From Linepithema humile (Eukaryota > Arthropoda > Insecta > Hymenoptera > Formicidae), in NCBI RefSeq assembly GCF_040581485.1, contig NC_090132.1, positions 25,431,911 through 25,495,910 of the forward strand: 64,000 nt of DNA, in the 5' to 3' direction. The notes beneath the pieces were generated by a model, which did no database searches, was not told the DNA's origin, and was given only the letters and a program-made list of their open reading frames with translations. The position numbers and the translations under genes were made by a program. Positions 53,054 through 64,000 of the stretch are shown piece by piece; within the stretch, counting starts at the first letter, position 1; every line of letters begins with the position of its first letter.

Positions 53054-53689
53054 CTTTTTTCTCTCGCAATACGAGACCAGAAATATCTCTGCGCGATTAT
53101 TTCGGTGCGTCTGTCGTGGGCGAAACGTAATAATAGTACGCACAATTATTTACAGTTAGCATCGCTTAGCGCCGCTCCGTGCGCGAAGTATCGAACGGAC
53201 CGCGGTTCTAAAATATCGTACTTAACGTCTCGACCTAACAGTACGATTGACTTAAATGCGTAATTATAAGTGACTTGTTATGGCAGTTAAAGCAACTGTT
53301 TCGCGTTATCCGAGTCACGATGGAGTTATTTGGGAGGCATATATTTAGGAAGCCGCAATTTCTCTCTCAGAGGCAGCAATCAAGAGAAACAAAACTTTGG
53401 CTTGACACTTCCTTGTTTTATCATTATATTTTATCTTGTTTTATAATATTAATTTTTCCTATCAGAACTTGGAAAAAATCTGGATAAAAGTGTCGAAGAA
53501 TATTTTCTGAGTAAATGTAGATAATTTGTTGTTGAAGCGCTTTAAAAGTGAATTGTTTATTCGATTCTAGCTATCGCCAACGTGGTGAAACGTCGTTGTT
53601 GACGTAACGCTGTCTCGGTACAGGGGACACGTATTGCTGAAGTTCAGGGACCCTTCCTCGTAGGGAATTACTGACTTTCCCGCGCCTGC

Positions 53690-53771
53690 TCAGTCTGTTT
53701 CGTGTTGCCGGATACTCGGTCGGGTACTCAAAGTCGTCTAATTGTCGCTCACCGTTACGGACTCACTATCG
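53690..53771 (+). promoter_or_regulatory. Candidate transcription start and first exon
   Basis: An arthropod-type initiator TCAGT (53690-53694) lies in a GC-rich island. GGTCG, a downstream-promoter-element-like match, begins one base short of the ideal +28 position. A consensus donor GTGAGT begins at 53772 (TCG then GTGAGT). No coding sequence or next exon is identified, so this could be the first exon of a long non-coding RNA or coincidence. Confidence 0.25.
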
Positions 53772-54171
53772 GTGAGTACACCAGCTGTTAGGCGTGACTT
53801 GCATTCCTTTTTACACTATTTATTATGCCGCCAAAAAAAAAACCCCCGGACGTGATCCGATCGCGTAATACGAAGCGGCAGGATCTCAGAGAAGATAATG
53901 ATAAGCGCGTTATCGTTTAATCTCGCTCTACAGCTTCTACAAGAGGGTAATGGCATCGCAAACCTGCTAATACAGGCGATTAAACGCATATAACCGAAGC
54001 TTTCATTTGTTATTTGTTTAAATAATGCTATGTGGGTGGCATTTTCCTGATGTTTATTTATGTTAAACGATATATGCATACATAAAAATCAAAAGACTGT
54101 AAGAAATATTTGCAAAAGCAATTTTCGCAATATACGTTACGCGAAATATTCTCAATTAATTAATATATGAT

Positions 54172-54240
54172 TTATATATAATTATATAATTATTGATATA
54201 ATTATATATAATTATATAATATTGATATAATTATCTAATT
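54172..54240. repeat. AT-only tandem repeat, about 30-base unit
   Basis: Two near-identical copies of a unit containing ATATAATTATATAAT and TTGATATAATTAT lie side by side, followed by degenerate copies to about 54290. The sequence is almost pure A/T and could be a nuclear-matrix or replication-type AT-rich element; no function is assigned. Confidence 0.8.
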
Positions 54241-57200
54241 ATTTATATATAATTGTATAATTATATCATTTAATAATTATATGATATGATTAAATTTATA
54301 TTACAAATCTATAACTAAAAAATATCTATATAAAATTTCTATATAAAAAATGCAATTAATTGCGATTTAATTTGAATACATATAATGCTATACAAATTGC
54401 CTGAAATCTATAAAACGTTTCAGCAATAGGTTTTAGAGCAAATTTAAAACAGATCTGTTCTTACTACAGTTGTAAAAATTTTTTTAAAGAATTTTAATCC
54501 TTTTCTATGCGATTGTGGAATTTTATTCGAGATAGCGGTGTTTTTTCCAATAATTTCAATAATTTCTTGCTTGCTATCTGCAAATTATTTCATGGAATGA
54601 TACGAAGTTCGCTGTTGTTTTACTACCCCGAGAAAAATATGGTGCACTTCCTTGATCGTAGTGATTCTTTGAGGAATGCTTCGTTCCGGAGTCCGTCTAC
54701 GCAATAGGCTAATCTGAAATCGTTGAGTCGCATAAGGTTTGCATTTTGCGAGCAGCCATTCCGCAAGCCTAATCAATCATGCTTTATGCATCACTTAATT
54801 TCACGGCGTTATCGTCGCTAGTGCGGAAAATTATTTCCGCGCCTATGGGCGTACCGCATGTTTCTCTTCCTCTTAAATAATCATAGGCCGGAGAAGAGCA
54901 TAAGCATTACGATGCCCAGTTTTGTTCGCTCGAGAGATAAATAAGATATCGTACAGTTAATTAAGCGTATTAACAAAATGTAAAAATTGAATATTATAAA
55001 TTGAAATTCTACGTCAACTTTACTTGATTACTAAAATAATCTCCGGCGTAGAAATTATGATATTGGAATGCTTAATAGTACTTGTCGCTTATTTCTTCTG
55101 TGCTTACTTTTTTCTCGTATCGACATTGAAAATTTCCCGACACAAAAATAGTCGTCTTTCTTTCTAGGCAAAATCTGACTGGTGATTGTACATCGTTTTT
55201 ACTATTCCTTCTGCAGCAGTTCATTCTCAATACCACGTAAACAGTTGCGCGGCCGTATCCGCGGCCGATACTTAAGCCTAATTACAAAATACGTCCGACA
55301 TCATTATTCCTAAGAGATGGCCGTTTCTCAATCTGCAAAGGAGTAATCGCGGAGTAAAGCAGGGCGCGCTCCGCGGTATCTCTCCTATTTCCTGTCATCG
55401 GCGCACGAACATTAACATTCCGGCGTCCCATGACGTTACGCTCCGGCGCGCCGTGTCAAATAATGATTTACGCTTTTATTACCGGCAATGCTACTGTTCT
55501 TACCGCGATCATTACCATCGGGAATGTCTTTCTTGTTTGAATTGCCGGTACGAACATCGTTGTGTGGACTGATAATTGACTCCGCGAATGTCAGACCTAG
55601 ATATCCGATCCCGCACAGATTTCTTGCAGTTGCATAATAATTAAAAATATTTTTGTTGTTCCGTTAAGTTTTAGACAAAGAGTTGTTCTTGGTATAATTA
55701 AATAATCACGAACTCATTGGATTTGATGAACAACCTAGTTTACTTTCTTTCACGAGACTTTTGCGATATTCTTCCACAAGACAATTAAACCTCGGTCAAA
55801 GAGATTGCCGTGAAAATTGCAGGTTGCAGCCGCAACGAACAAAGTAGGCAGAAAAGAAAGGATTTTAGTAGGTCTCTCTACATTGTGCGGCGTTTGAAAA
55901 ATTGGGGACATAAAAGGAGAAAAACACGAGGAAAATAGATTCGTTGAACAAGGAAGCCCGCTAGGCGGAAGATTGATGTGAATATAATAGCATGCGCATA
56001 GTCAAAAGAGCATGATTAATTGAAATCCCAACAAAAGATATCTAAAGGTGCATATTTTGTACTATTTACCACACGCATACACGCACACCTCAGTGGTTTC
56101 TTATTATTTCTAATATACCTATCGAATGAAAATGATACAATCTGAGACAAATTGAGAAGAAAATTGGTGAAATTCGTAATATTTCGCACTTTACCGGTGA
56201 GATTGCAGCCAGATTCCTCTTCGATGCGAAAACAGTTATGTCATTTTCTTTGGCCGATAATATTAGATACCCAGAGATTGATGTGGTTATCAATGCAATA
56301 GCAGCCTCGATTGCCATCCGATAGGTAAGAAAATTCGTATACCCGCGAGCTTTGATATACGACTCCGGCCGCCCGTCAAAGGGGTTCGCTGCATCATCGA
56401 GGAAGAGAGAGATCTCATTAACACACGGCATATCATTAATCATAGTTAATAATAGCATAGTCCGGTCGTGACTTCAACGCCCAGTCACTGACATTATTCG
56501 AGCTGTGAGCATTGATAAGTTGCGATTAACGCTTTCCGGACTAATAACAGAGCCATTTGAGAAACATCGAAGAACATCGAGAAACATCATTTGCAAACGC
56601 GGAGATACATAAGCAATCTTGCATCACGTATACGATTACCTTGCAATAATATTTAATTTCTCGATGAAGCGTTTTTCATTTGATTATTCGCTTCAATACA
56701 AAACATAATTCAGCGACATTAAATGAAATGTTTTTTTTTTTTCTTACGACAGCTGAAACAAATCGCTCTTCTGTTTTTCATCTCACGACCCGTTCGCCCG
56801 CGGATAGTTTACTTTACAATTTACATAACGCGCGTATAATTTTCGTAATAGGCTTCCGGCCACTGTACGGATAAATGTGCGATACAAAGATAAGTAATCT
56901 GCCGCTTCCTCGGCGCGGCGTCGCGGCGCGGGTCACCGGTGTGTCTATCCGGGGCAAATCGGCGCGCCACTTCCCGGACGCTTAACGTGGCGAAATAGCG
57001 AAAATGTCGGTTGCCGGACCGTTGGCGAGAGAGAAGGAGAGAGCGAGCGGGGCTGCGGCAGAGGAGCGCGGTAAAAGGAAGAGAGGCGGCGGGAGAGCTA
57101 GGGAAAAGAAGCAGAGGAAGCCCCGTTAGGACGACTGACACGTTGTTACCGCGGCGTCTGCCGCGCTGCTCGCTCTGTTATTGGTCCGTAAAACGATCTA

Positions 57201-57835
57201 ATGAATGCATCGCCCACGGCCCATCTCGGCCGTGTAAAACAATTTCAGGGTATGCCCGCGCGCACCGCGTATCATTTATCGCGAGTAGGTCGGCCTTGCC
57301 CGCCTCGGGACTACCGCGGCGAGCCCGGGTAGTTTGCCTGCGAATCTCCCCCGCCTCGTCCCTCCACGCCCGTGAAATTAGCTGCCTCCGTGGAAACATG
57401 ACCGCCGCGATGCGATATGACGACCGTAGAAGATTACTGTTACCGCGGCATTAACGGCTATTTCGCCCGGCGTAAAGGACGATCGCGCCGTCATCACCCT
57501 CGATTTCTTCCCCGTCAACTGACCTTGGCGGCCAGCAGTAACGGAATGGCCTTGCCGCGCGTCTCCGGCCGTCTCTCCACCACCGGCGTAGTACGCGGAG
57601 AATGTCTTCGGGGTGATACTAACGGACGCGATGAATATTTTGTTCGCGCCGTGCCGGGGTCGTGAGCGCCGCGAGAGGAGCGCCGCGCTTAAAGCTCGCT
57701 GATGATATGCGATAACGTGAGACGCCGGAGAAATACGGCGAATCATCTCCGTCGCCGCCGCCGATAGTCATTTCCGAAGAATGCTGGCAATTGCGGGACG
57801 ACAATAGCGGATAACGCGAAAAAATACTCAAAACT

Positions 57836-57854
57836 AAAAAAAAAAAAAAAAAAA
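57836..57854. repeat. A19 homopolymer
   Basis: Nineteen consecutive A. No retroposon body is recognisable upstream. Confidence 0.9.
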
Positions 57855-60800
57855 CTCGAGATTCAGCGATCATTATTTTAATAGCACGCTTTGAGCCTTG
57901 ATCTCTTTCGCGGATAATGTTCGACGCGGTAAGGACGTTGGACTTTGATGGTAACGATGACATTTTCGTGATGCAACTGTAAAACACGCGACCGCAGTAA
58001 ATAAATGAAGTTTATTTTTTCGGCGGAATAATGAAATTACCGTAACTCTAACAGCCTTTTCGAGCGAAGCTCGAGCGCACGTTCGTGGACGGCCGAGGAG
58101 ACAAGAACGTTGTTAACGCGGGTGCGCGACCTTGTCCGCGAAAAACCGCCTAGCGTCCTCAAAATTGGCAAGAGATTATAACTTCGAAAATGGCATAATT
58201 TCTGGTCAGCTGCAAATTGGAGTCAGTTGTTCGACGCTCCATCAATCCTGAATTATACAACTCCCACGTACTTCGCTGCGGTCCGCAGAAATTAACCGCG
58301 CGTGCAATCATCAGTCACTCGAGACGGTCGCGCGCCACCACAATGTTAATTCCGTTCACCCGGACGCGAGGATCGTCATCGCGGTGCCCCGTAGTCGGGG
58401 ACGCTCTCTGCAATGCATCCCGCAGAGGAGAAGTAAGTAGGTCTACTTCGTCCGGCTGACTAACTGCTCGTTTACTACTGCGCTACACGGTGATTCGCGA
58501 AATTAACTGCGGCGATGCTATGCGAATATACTGTTACGGCGCGATAGAGGGCTTATTCCGCCGGAGATAAACGGCCGGAGCGCGGATCCCCCATCGCTCC
58601 CTTCCCCCCCTTGTGCTCTGCCGCGAGGACGCGGTCGACCTCGAAATCTCGAGGTAACGGAGCGACCTTGCGCGTCATCAGCCGGCTAACAGCTGTTCCT
58701 CCTCGCCTGTTGGCCGACAGGCAGGATTGAAGCGAACGGTCTTATGCACTGATCTTGACGGCCGCTTATGAACGTCGCCGCGAGTAACCTTGACGATGCG
58801 AAGAGTGCGACACCCGTGAAGGCGGCTGTCACTGCGGTCATAAAAAGTTAATATAATTCATCACTTTTTTATGATTTTTTTAGTGTTAGTTTGATTACAG
58901 CGCACGTGTGAGCATACGGTTCTTCACGGCTAATGCTCATGCGTGAGTATATATATGTGTGAATTTATATATTGGTGAGAAAGATGAGTTTGCAATATTG
59001 TTTGCTACATTTCAATTTTATCATTATATTTAAACGAAGCAACGACAAAGATACAATTAACACAATCTAAACTCTTGCGGTATAGAATTTGCAGTGCTAA
59101 AGAAAAATGCACATGTGACGAGTGGACTTGGACAATCATGCAAATACTTACACTCGCAACTGTACTGTTATTTGTTATGATCACTTGTTATAATCTCACG
59201 TGGCGCAGCATTTCACGATGCTCTCACGATCTTAACATTCCTTCCTACTATAATCGCGCCGTAGGGTCAATTAGTTCCACGACGCATTCTGATATTCGGA
59301 TAATGGCACGCCGCGAAATTGCACCTTGTCGAGCTATGAAAGCATTAGCTCGCGCACGAAGGATCATAATAGAGAGATCATAGATGATGCTGCATTGGCG
59401 TGCGTGGCGGGAAAAAAATTTGTTCGGCATGCAAATACGAAAGTGAGAGGGGTACCGGCCTGCATAAAACGAGTCGGCGAGAGTGTTTCTTCGTATGCGC
59501 CTCGCCGAGAGGAACGGTGGGTGGCGAGGCCTGTCCTGCACCGTTAAGGTCAACGTACAAACACAACAACGACCTACGCGATGGCGGAGGGAACACGACT
59601 TCCCACCGCGGCACGATCTTCAGCGGGATCCTCGATGACGAGGTACGTTATTTCATTTATTGAGTCTGCTATTATTAGACGCGATTTTTAATCATCTGTA
59701 ATGTTGAGTGTGGTAAATTGAAATTGTCATCTGAAAACACCGCCGCTATGCCGTATAATTAGCCGCGTACAGCAATTATGGATATCAGAGAATCCCACTT
59801 TATTTTATAAAGCAAATCATAATTTGTAACGTCATAAATTCAACCTTCCTATTAATCAGGTGCAGAATATTATTTGTTTTTTTATAAAATTGAATAGGAT
59901 TAAATTCGGTATTTAAATTTCGACTCGAAAAATATATACATATATCAATCTTTATTATATTTTTCAGCTGTCTCGCTTTTCTTCTAATTCAGATAAGTCT
60001 ATCACGAAAATATTAACAATGTTACACATCTCGTGTTCAACCGAAATCGTCAGTGCACTTGTAAGAATATAAATAATTCCTACGACGATAACGATTCTCA
60101 TATTAATACTCATAAGAATCGCTCGTGCCTAAACCTGCGACTCGTGCGAGTTATGTAAGTCGTGCGCGAGGCATAACGATCAATTCACCGGCGGGATCTA
60201 TGGTTACCCAGGCTGCACCGCTTCGGAGGAAGATTGAAGTGTCCCGGGGCGAGCTATACGCGGAATTATCCGCGAATGAAGATGCAACGACCGAATACAA
60301 CAACGACGGCTGGAGCCCCATCGTAATCGTTCCCAGCCGTCCACCGCGATTAGCGCTAAAAACGTTGCGCCGATCGACATTTAAGAGCCGGGACGGGACA
60401 AGAGAGAAGGAGAGAATCAAAGCGAACGCGGAACGAGCGTTTCAGTTAATGCAATTTGTTCGTGCTTCTTTACGAGGAAGAAGGGTTTGATGCTCCGCTG
60501 CGCCGGCCGCGGGGCTATTCGCGTGTTCACGCGCTTCCGTACTACTACAAAGGCATCGTTGCATAGTGGAGCACAATATAATAATGTTGCGTAATATGTT
60601 GAAGTCATCGTTGGACGTGTATTTTACTCTTCCTGCTGTGATACATAGAATCTAAGTTTATAGTGCTCGCTTCTCGTGTGGGCGCACAGGCTGTAGAAAC
60701 ATTTAGACGGGTTGCTGTGCGCGCGAATAATATCCAGCGCCGGTTTCAATTAACGATATTCTTCGTATTTTATTTTTGTGATAATTTATAAAATGGCGAC

Positions 60801-63682
60801 TAAGAAATAATTATCCACCGTCGCTCATCTCTCGATTAATCTAATTAATCTTTCAAGAAATAGGATTTATCTTGTTTCTTAGCCCTGAAGGCTAAAGAGC
60901 TCTCCGTATCAGTGGCGATAGCGAAAGGATAAAGCGATTTATTCGCAGGTTCGCTGACACAACGGGCGGCGTAAAATTACTCGGTGGAAAATATAATGGC
61001 AGAAACGATCATCGATCGTTTGTGCCTTTAACGATCCGGCTTTCCATCGGTCCGTGCGGAACATCTTGCCGTTAAAACACAGAAGAGAAAGAAGAAGAAG
61101 GCGCCTTCCGCGAGGCTTAGAAGCTGCGAGGGGCGATCTCGTAAAAGAGACCATATCGGCCTGGCCGCGGTAGATGCGCAGATACGCGAAGGGATAAAGT
61201 AACCGAAGAAGACTGCGTTGCATAGGGAGAGAGAGAGTCTTCCGGTCTCGAAGAAACTGCCGCTATAAAAGTCAGCTTGGCTGATTTAACGAGCGCTCGC
61301 ACCCCTCTCGAAGCATCTACAACGCTATCGAAAAGCGTATCAAAAGGTAACAACTTGCACACCCCGTGTCGAACGATAGTTTATTGTTCAGAGAGAGAAA
61401 GAGAGGAGAGGCTTGTAAAACACCGCGAAGGGATATGATCTCAATAAGAATTATTTGGAAAATGTTTGCATTCGTTTAGCATTGATTTACGAACTTACAT
61501 TCGAATAAGTACATTTATACCGCTCGAAGTCAGAAGCGTATGTGCGGATAAGAAAACAATCTCCCTCTTAACGCGAGTCCTTCATTGGAGAAAAAAGGTT
61601 TGCCTTCAAGGATAGAATTGCAAAACACCGGCGACGAGTTCTGTCTGATTGGCAGAAGTTTCAGATCAGATCTATAAAGTCGTCAGCGTCACAAATAAAG
61701 CCGCTGATCTGAGATCTATTTCAACTTTTATTTAAGATGTCTTAATGCTAATTAGTCATTGGAAGAACTTTTAGTTCGTCATGAATCAAGATTACGCTTG
61801 GATTGTACAGATAAAGCTATCGCAGAGATATGATCGTGTCATCAATCTATGTTAGCCTACCAATGCAATGCGATCTAGCAATGTATCAGATACGAAAGGA
61901 TACGCTCATACATATCCTTTTGCATCTTTATTTTAAAACTGGTTTTAATCTAAAATTATCTTTAATCGCTCATTCACAACCGTATATACTATTTAATCAT
62001 AAAAGTCCGCTTTTGTCAACAAGGAATGTGTTAAATAATTAATTGGTATCATTTACATATTAATATTCTTTCACTAAGACACAAAAATTTGTATTTTATT
62101 TTTAGACAGCTTACATAAGACGTAAACTCGATGCTACGCAAAATGTAAGGATGATTATAGAGAAGTGCCACAGTTAAAGCGTTAATACGAAAACCCTGAA
62201 CGGTACCGAAGTAATTACAGCAATAATCGCGACAATGTTTCATGGGAGAATGCCATCGCTGTATTCTCGCATTAGAGTGTCACCACTCATCATTATCGCG
62301 GCGCAGCGCTCTGTAATACGACTTATACAACCCTGTAACTTCGTTGCCGCCTGCGCAGCTGATTGTTTTTTTGCGAGCTTCGAAATGTCAGTCACCTACG
62401 AAAGAATCGTTTTAAAGTTAATCGCTTCCCGGGGGGCGTTTTATCGTTCGGAGTCGTGCTAAGCGGAATTGCGCATTCAATTACATGCTGCCCGATTTTG
62501 ATGCGAAAATTGCTAACGTTTTATCGAGTTGAACTTTTCTTTTCTCATTCGCGCACTAGTGATCCCTCTTCCCTTTTTTCTCGTGCGATGTCATCTATAT
62601 TATTTGCTTCAGTTTGATGAGATAATAAATTTCTGATAAGTATATAAAGTACATATTGGACTTCCTTATGTGCAATGTTCAAATAGAAAATTACAACATT
62701 TTAATTGCACAAGAAAGCGTTTAACGAAAAATAATAAATTCGTTTTTGTTCCACTTTCTTCGTATCGCTTCCTTTCATACTCCACTTTTCTGTAGGTTCT
62801 TTATGGAATTATTTATGAAATGAAGTTAAATTGAAGAAAAAACCCAATTTGCTTTTATGTAATACCTTCGTATTATATTAACTTGTAACGCGAGTTTTTT
62901 GTTGCTTCAAAAACTTCATTACAATTACTTATCTACGCCAGTCATCCAGATACGGTCTTAGAAAAATTAGCATACGCTCATAGTCGCTGTAACATTAAGA
63001 GCCGCAGCGGCGGAAGCGGAAGCCAACGCGGAATCCTGAGCGCGGAGGATCACTCAGGATCCTGCGAGTTTTACGCGCGACGTTTTATGTGTCGGTGCGC
63101 CTTGTTCGTTCTATCGGGTGTATTTCTATGAGCGAGGGAGGCTGTAAGAGGGAGAAACTATTTCCCTATTATGCCAGTCGGTTACTGCCGATTTCTAAAG
63201 GTATGCCAAACTGCCGGGTAAAGTCAGGAAGCAGTCCTGAAAGTAATTTCGTTGCCCTCTTTGCGCGCGCAGGCGCGCGCTCCTACATCGCCGCTGCTTG
63301 CATCTTTCACTTTTTTTCCATGCTTTTTCCATCCTCTTCCCTCCTTCCTTCTCTGTCCCTCTCTTCCCCGGCTATTTCAAAATTATGACGCTAGTGAATA
63401 CTCGTGATTACAGGCGCGGAATCCGCGGATGACTCTCGACTTCTTCGCCCGTATAGACGATGAAGCCGAAGGGCCGATCGTCTGTCGGATATTGCGAGAA
63501 ACTGCGAAGGCGAAAGCGGAGATCGAAACGATAACGCGGGGTCACCGGCCGTGTCGCTGCGAATGTTGCTTCCGACTGCGGTGCATTTTCGAACAGCGTG
63601 TTATTTCTAACGATGATTGACGTGGCGGTGTGATTGAAAATTTCCGACTCTTGGTAGAATTTTCACGCGTGAATCTTTCTGT

Positions 63683-63698
63683 CTTTTTTTTTTTTTTT
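63683..63698. repeat. T16 homopolymer
   Basis: Sixteen consecutive T in non-coding sequence near the right edge. Confidence 0.9.
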
Positions 63699-64000
63699 CG
63701 TACGAAATAGTTACAGTGCTCATTTTAATTTAGCAAATACTTTTCATGCATATTATTTTATATGACAATCGCTATCATTAATCATTAATTACAGATTAAA
63801 AAATAATACAATTTTTGAAAGAAATACTAGTGACAGAAAGACATTCTGAAGCAAACAAAAATTTTATTTTTCATACAAGACTGAATTTAAAGTGAAAAGG
63901 GCAACCAAAATCAGTTCTCGAGTCTGCGTTTTTAAGATTATCACAATCAGATTACTCTCCGCCGAGTAATATGACTAATGAAATATCCCCTCACTGTGAA

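Larger units (their letters stand above)
53772..64000. other. Intergenic to the right edge, no gene recognised
   Basis: An AT-rich block (53990-54480), CpG-rich islands (about 56900-57660, 58060-58820, 63000-63620) and homopolymer tracts. A 121-codon plus-strand frame at 60125-60490 resembles no known family and its first codon is GTG. A possible two-exon small frame at 59581-60072 is treated as a finding only. Confidence 0.55.

Noticed and set aside
56090..56458. 122-codon minus-strand frame with a hydrophobic segment
   Set aside because: No signal peptide, domain or homologue was recognised, and there is no promoter or splice context.
60125..60490. 121-codon plus-strand open frame
   Set aside because: It begins at GTG, has no family resemblance, and frames of this length are expected by chance in sequence near 50% GC.

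Overview
The window looks like nuclear DNA from an insect, most likely a hymenopteran (ant- or bee-like). It has multi-exon genes with GT/AG introns, long AT-rich stretches alternating with CpG-rich islands, simple repeats, and two recognisable animal protein families. There is no sign of bacterial gene organisation. The species cannot be named from the sequence.

Layout. (1) 1-3721, minus strand: the large first coding exon (2329-3721, 464 codons plus one base) of the segment-polarity homeobox gene invected, with the start of its first coding intron. The homeodomain exon lies off the left edge. (2) 3722 to about 14000: some 10 kb between genes. It holds the invected upstream region, a candidate non-coding exon on the plus strand (8180-8330), homeodomain-type site clusters, a (CT)22 microsatellite and one clear foldback (MITE-like) transposable element at 11657-12016. 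(3) 14083-28060, minus strand: a complete ten-exon gene for a 529-residue single-pass membrane protein with a zona pellucida (ZP) domain. Every splice junction is phase-consistent. A possible extra 5' exon at 28676-28714 would lengthen the N-terminus. (4) 28061-64000: about 36 kb in which I recognise no protein-coding gene. It contains simple repeats, an AT-rich tandem repeat, GC-rich islands and a few weak transcript or promoter candidates.

Both genes are transcribed leftwards. Invected is a Groucho-recruiting transcription factor of posterior compartments. Insect ZP proteins shape the apical extracellular matrix and cuticle. Nothing in the sequence shows that they work together; they are simply neighbours. 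The gene-poor flanks would suit the large cis-regulatory domain expected around an engrailed/invected locus, but that is inference. I found no CRISPR array, no tRNA or rRNA gene, and no convincing previously undescribed system. The best leads are the foldback element, the ZP gene's alternative N-terminus, and the clustered-site and orphan-exon candidates.
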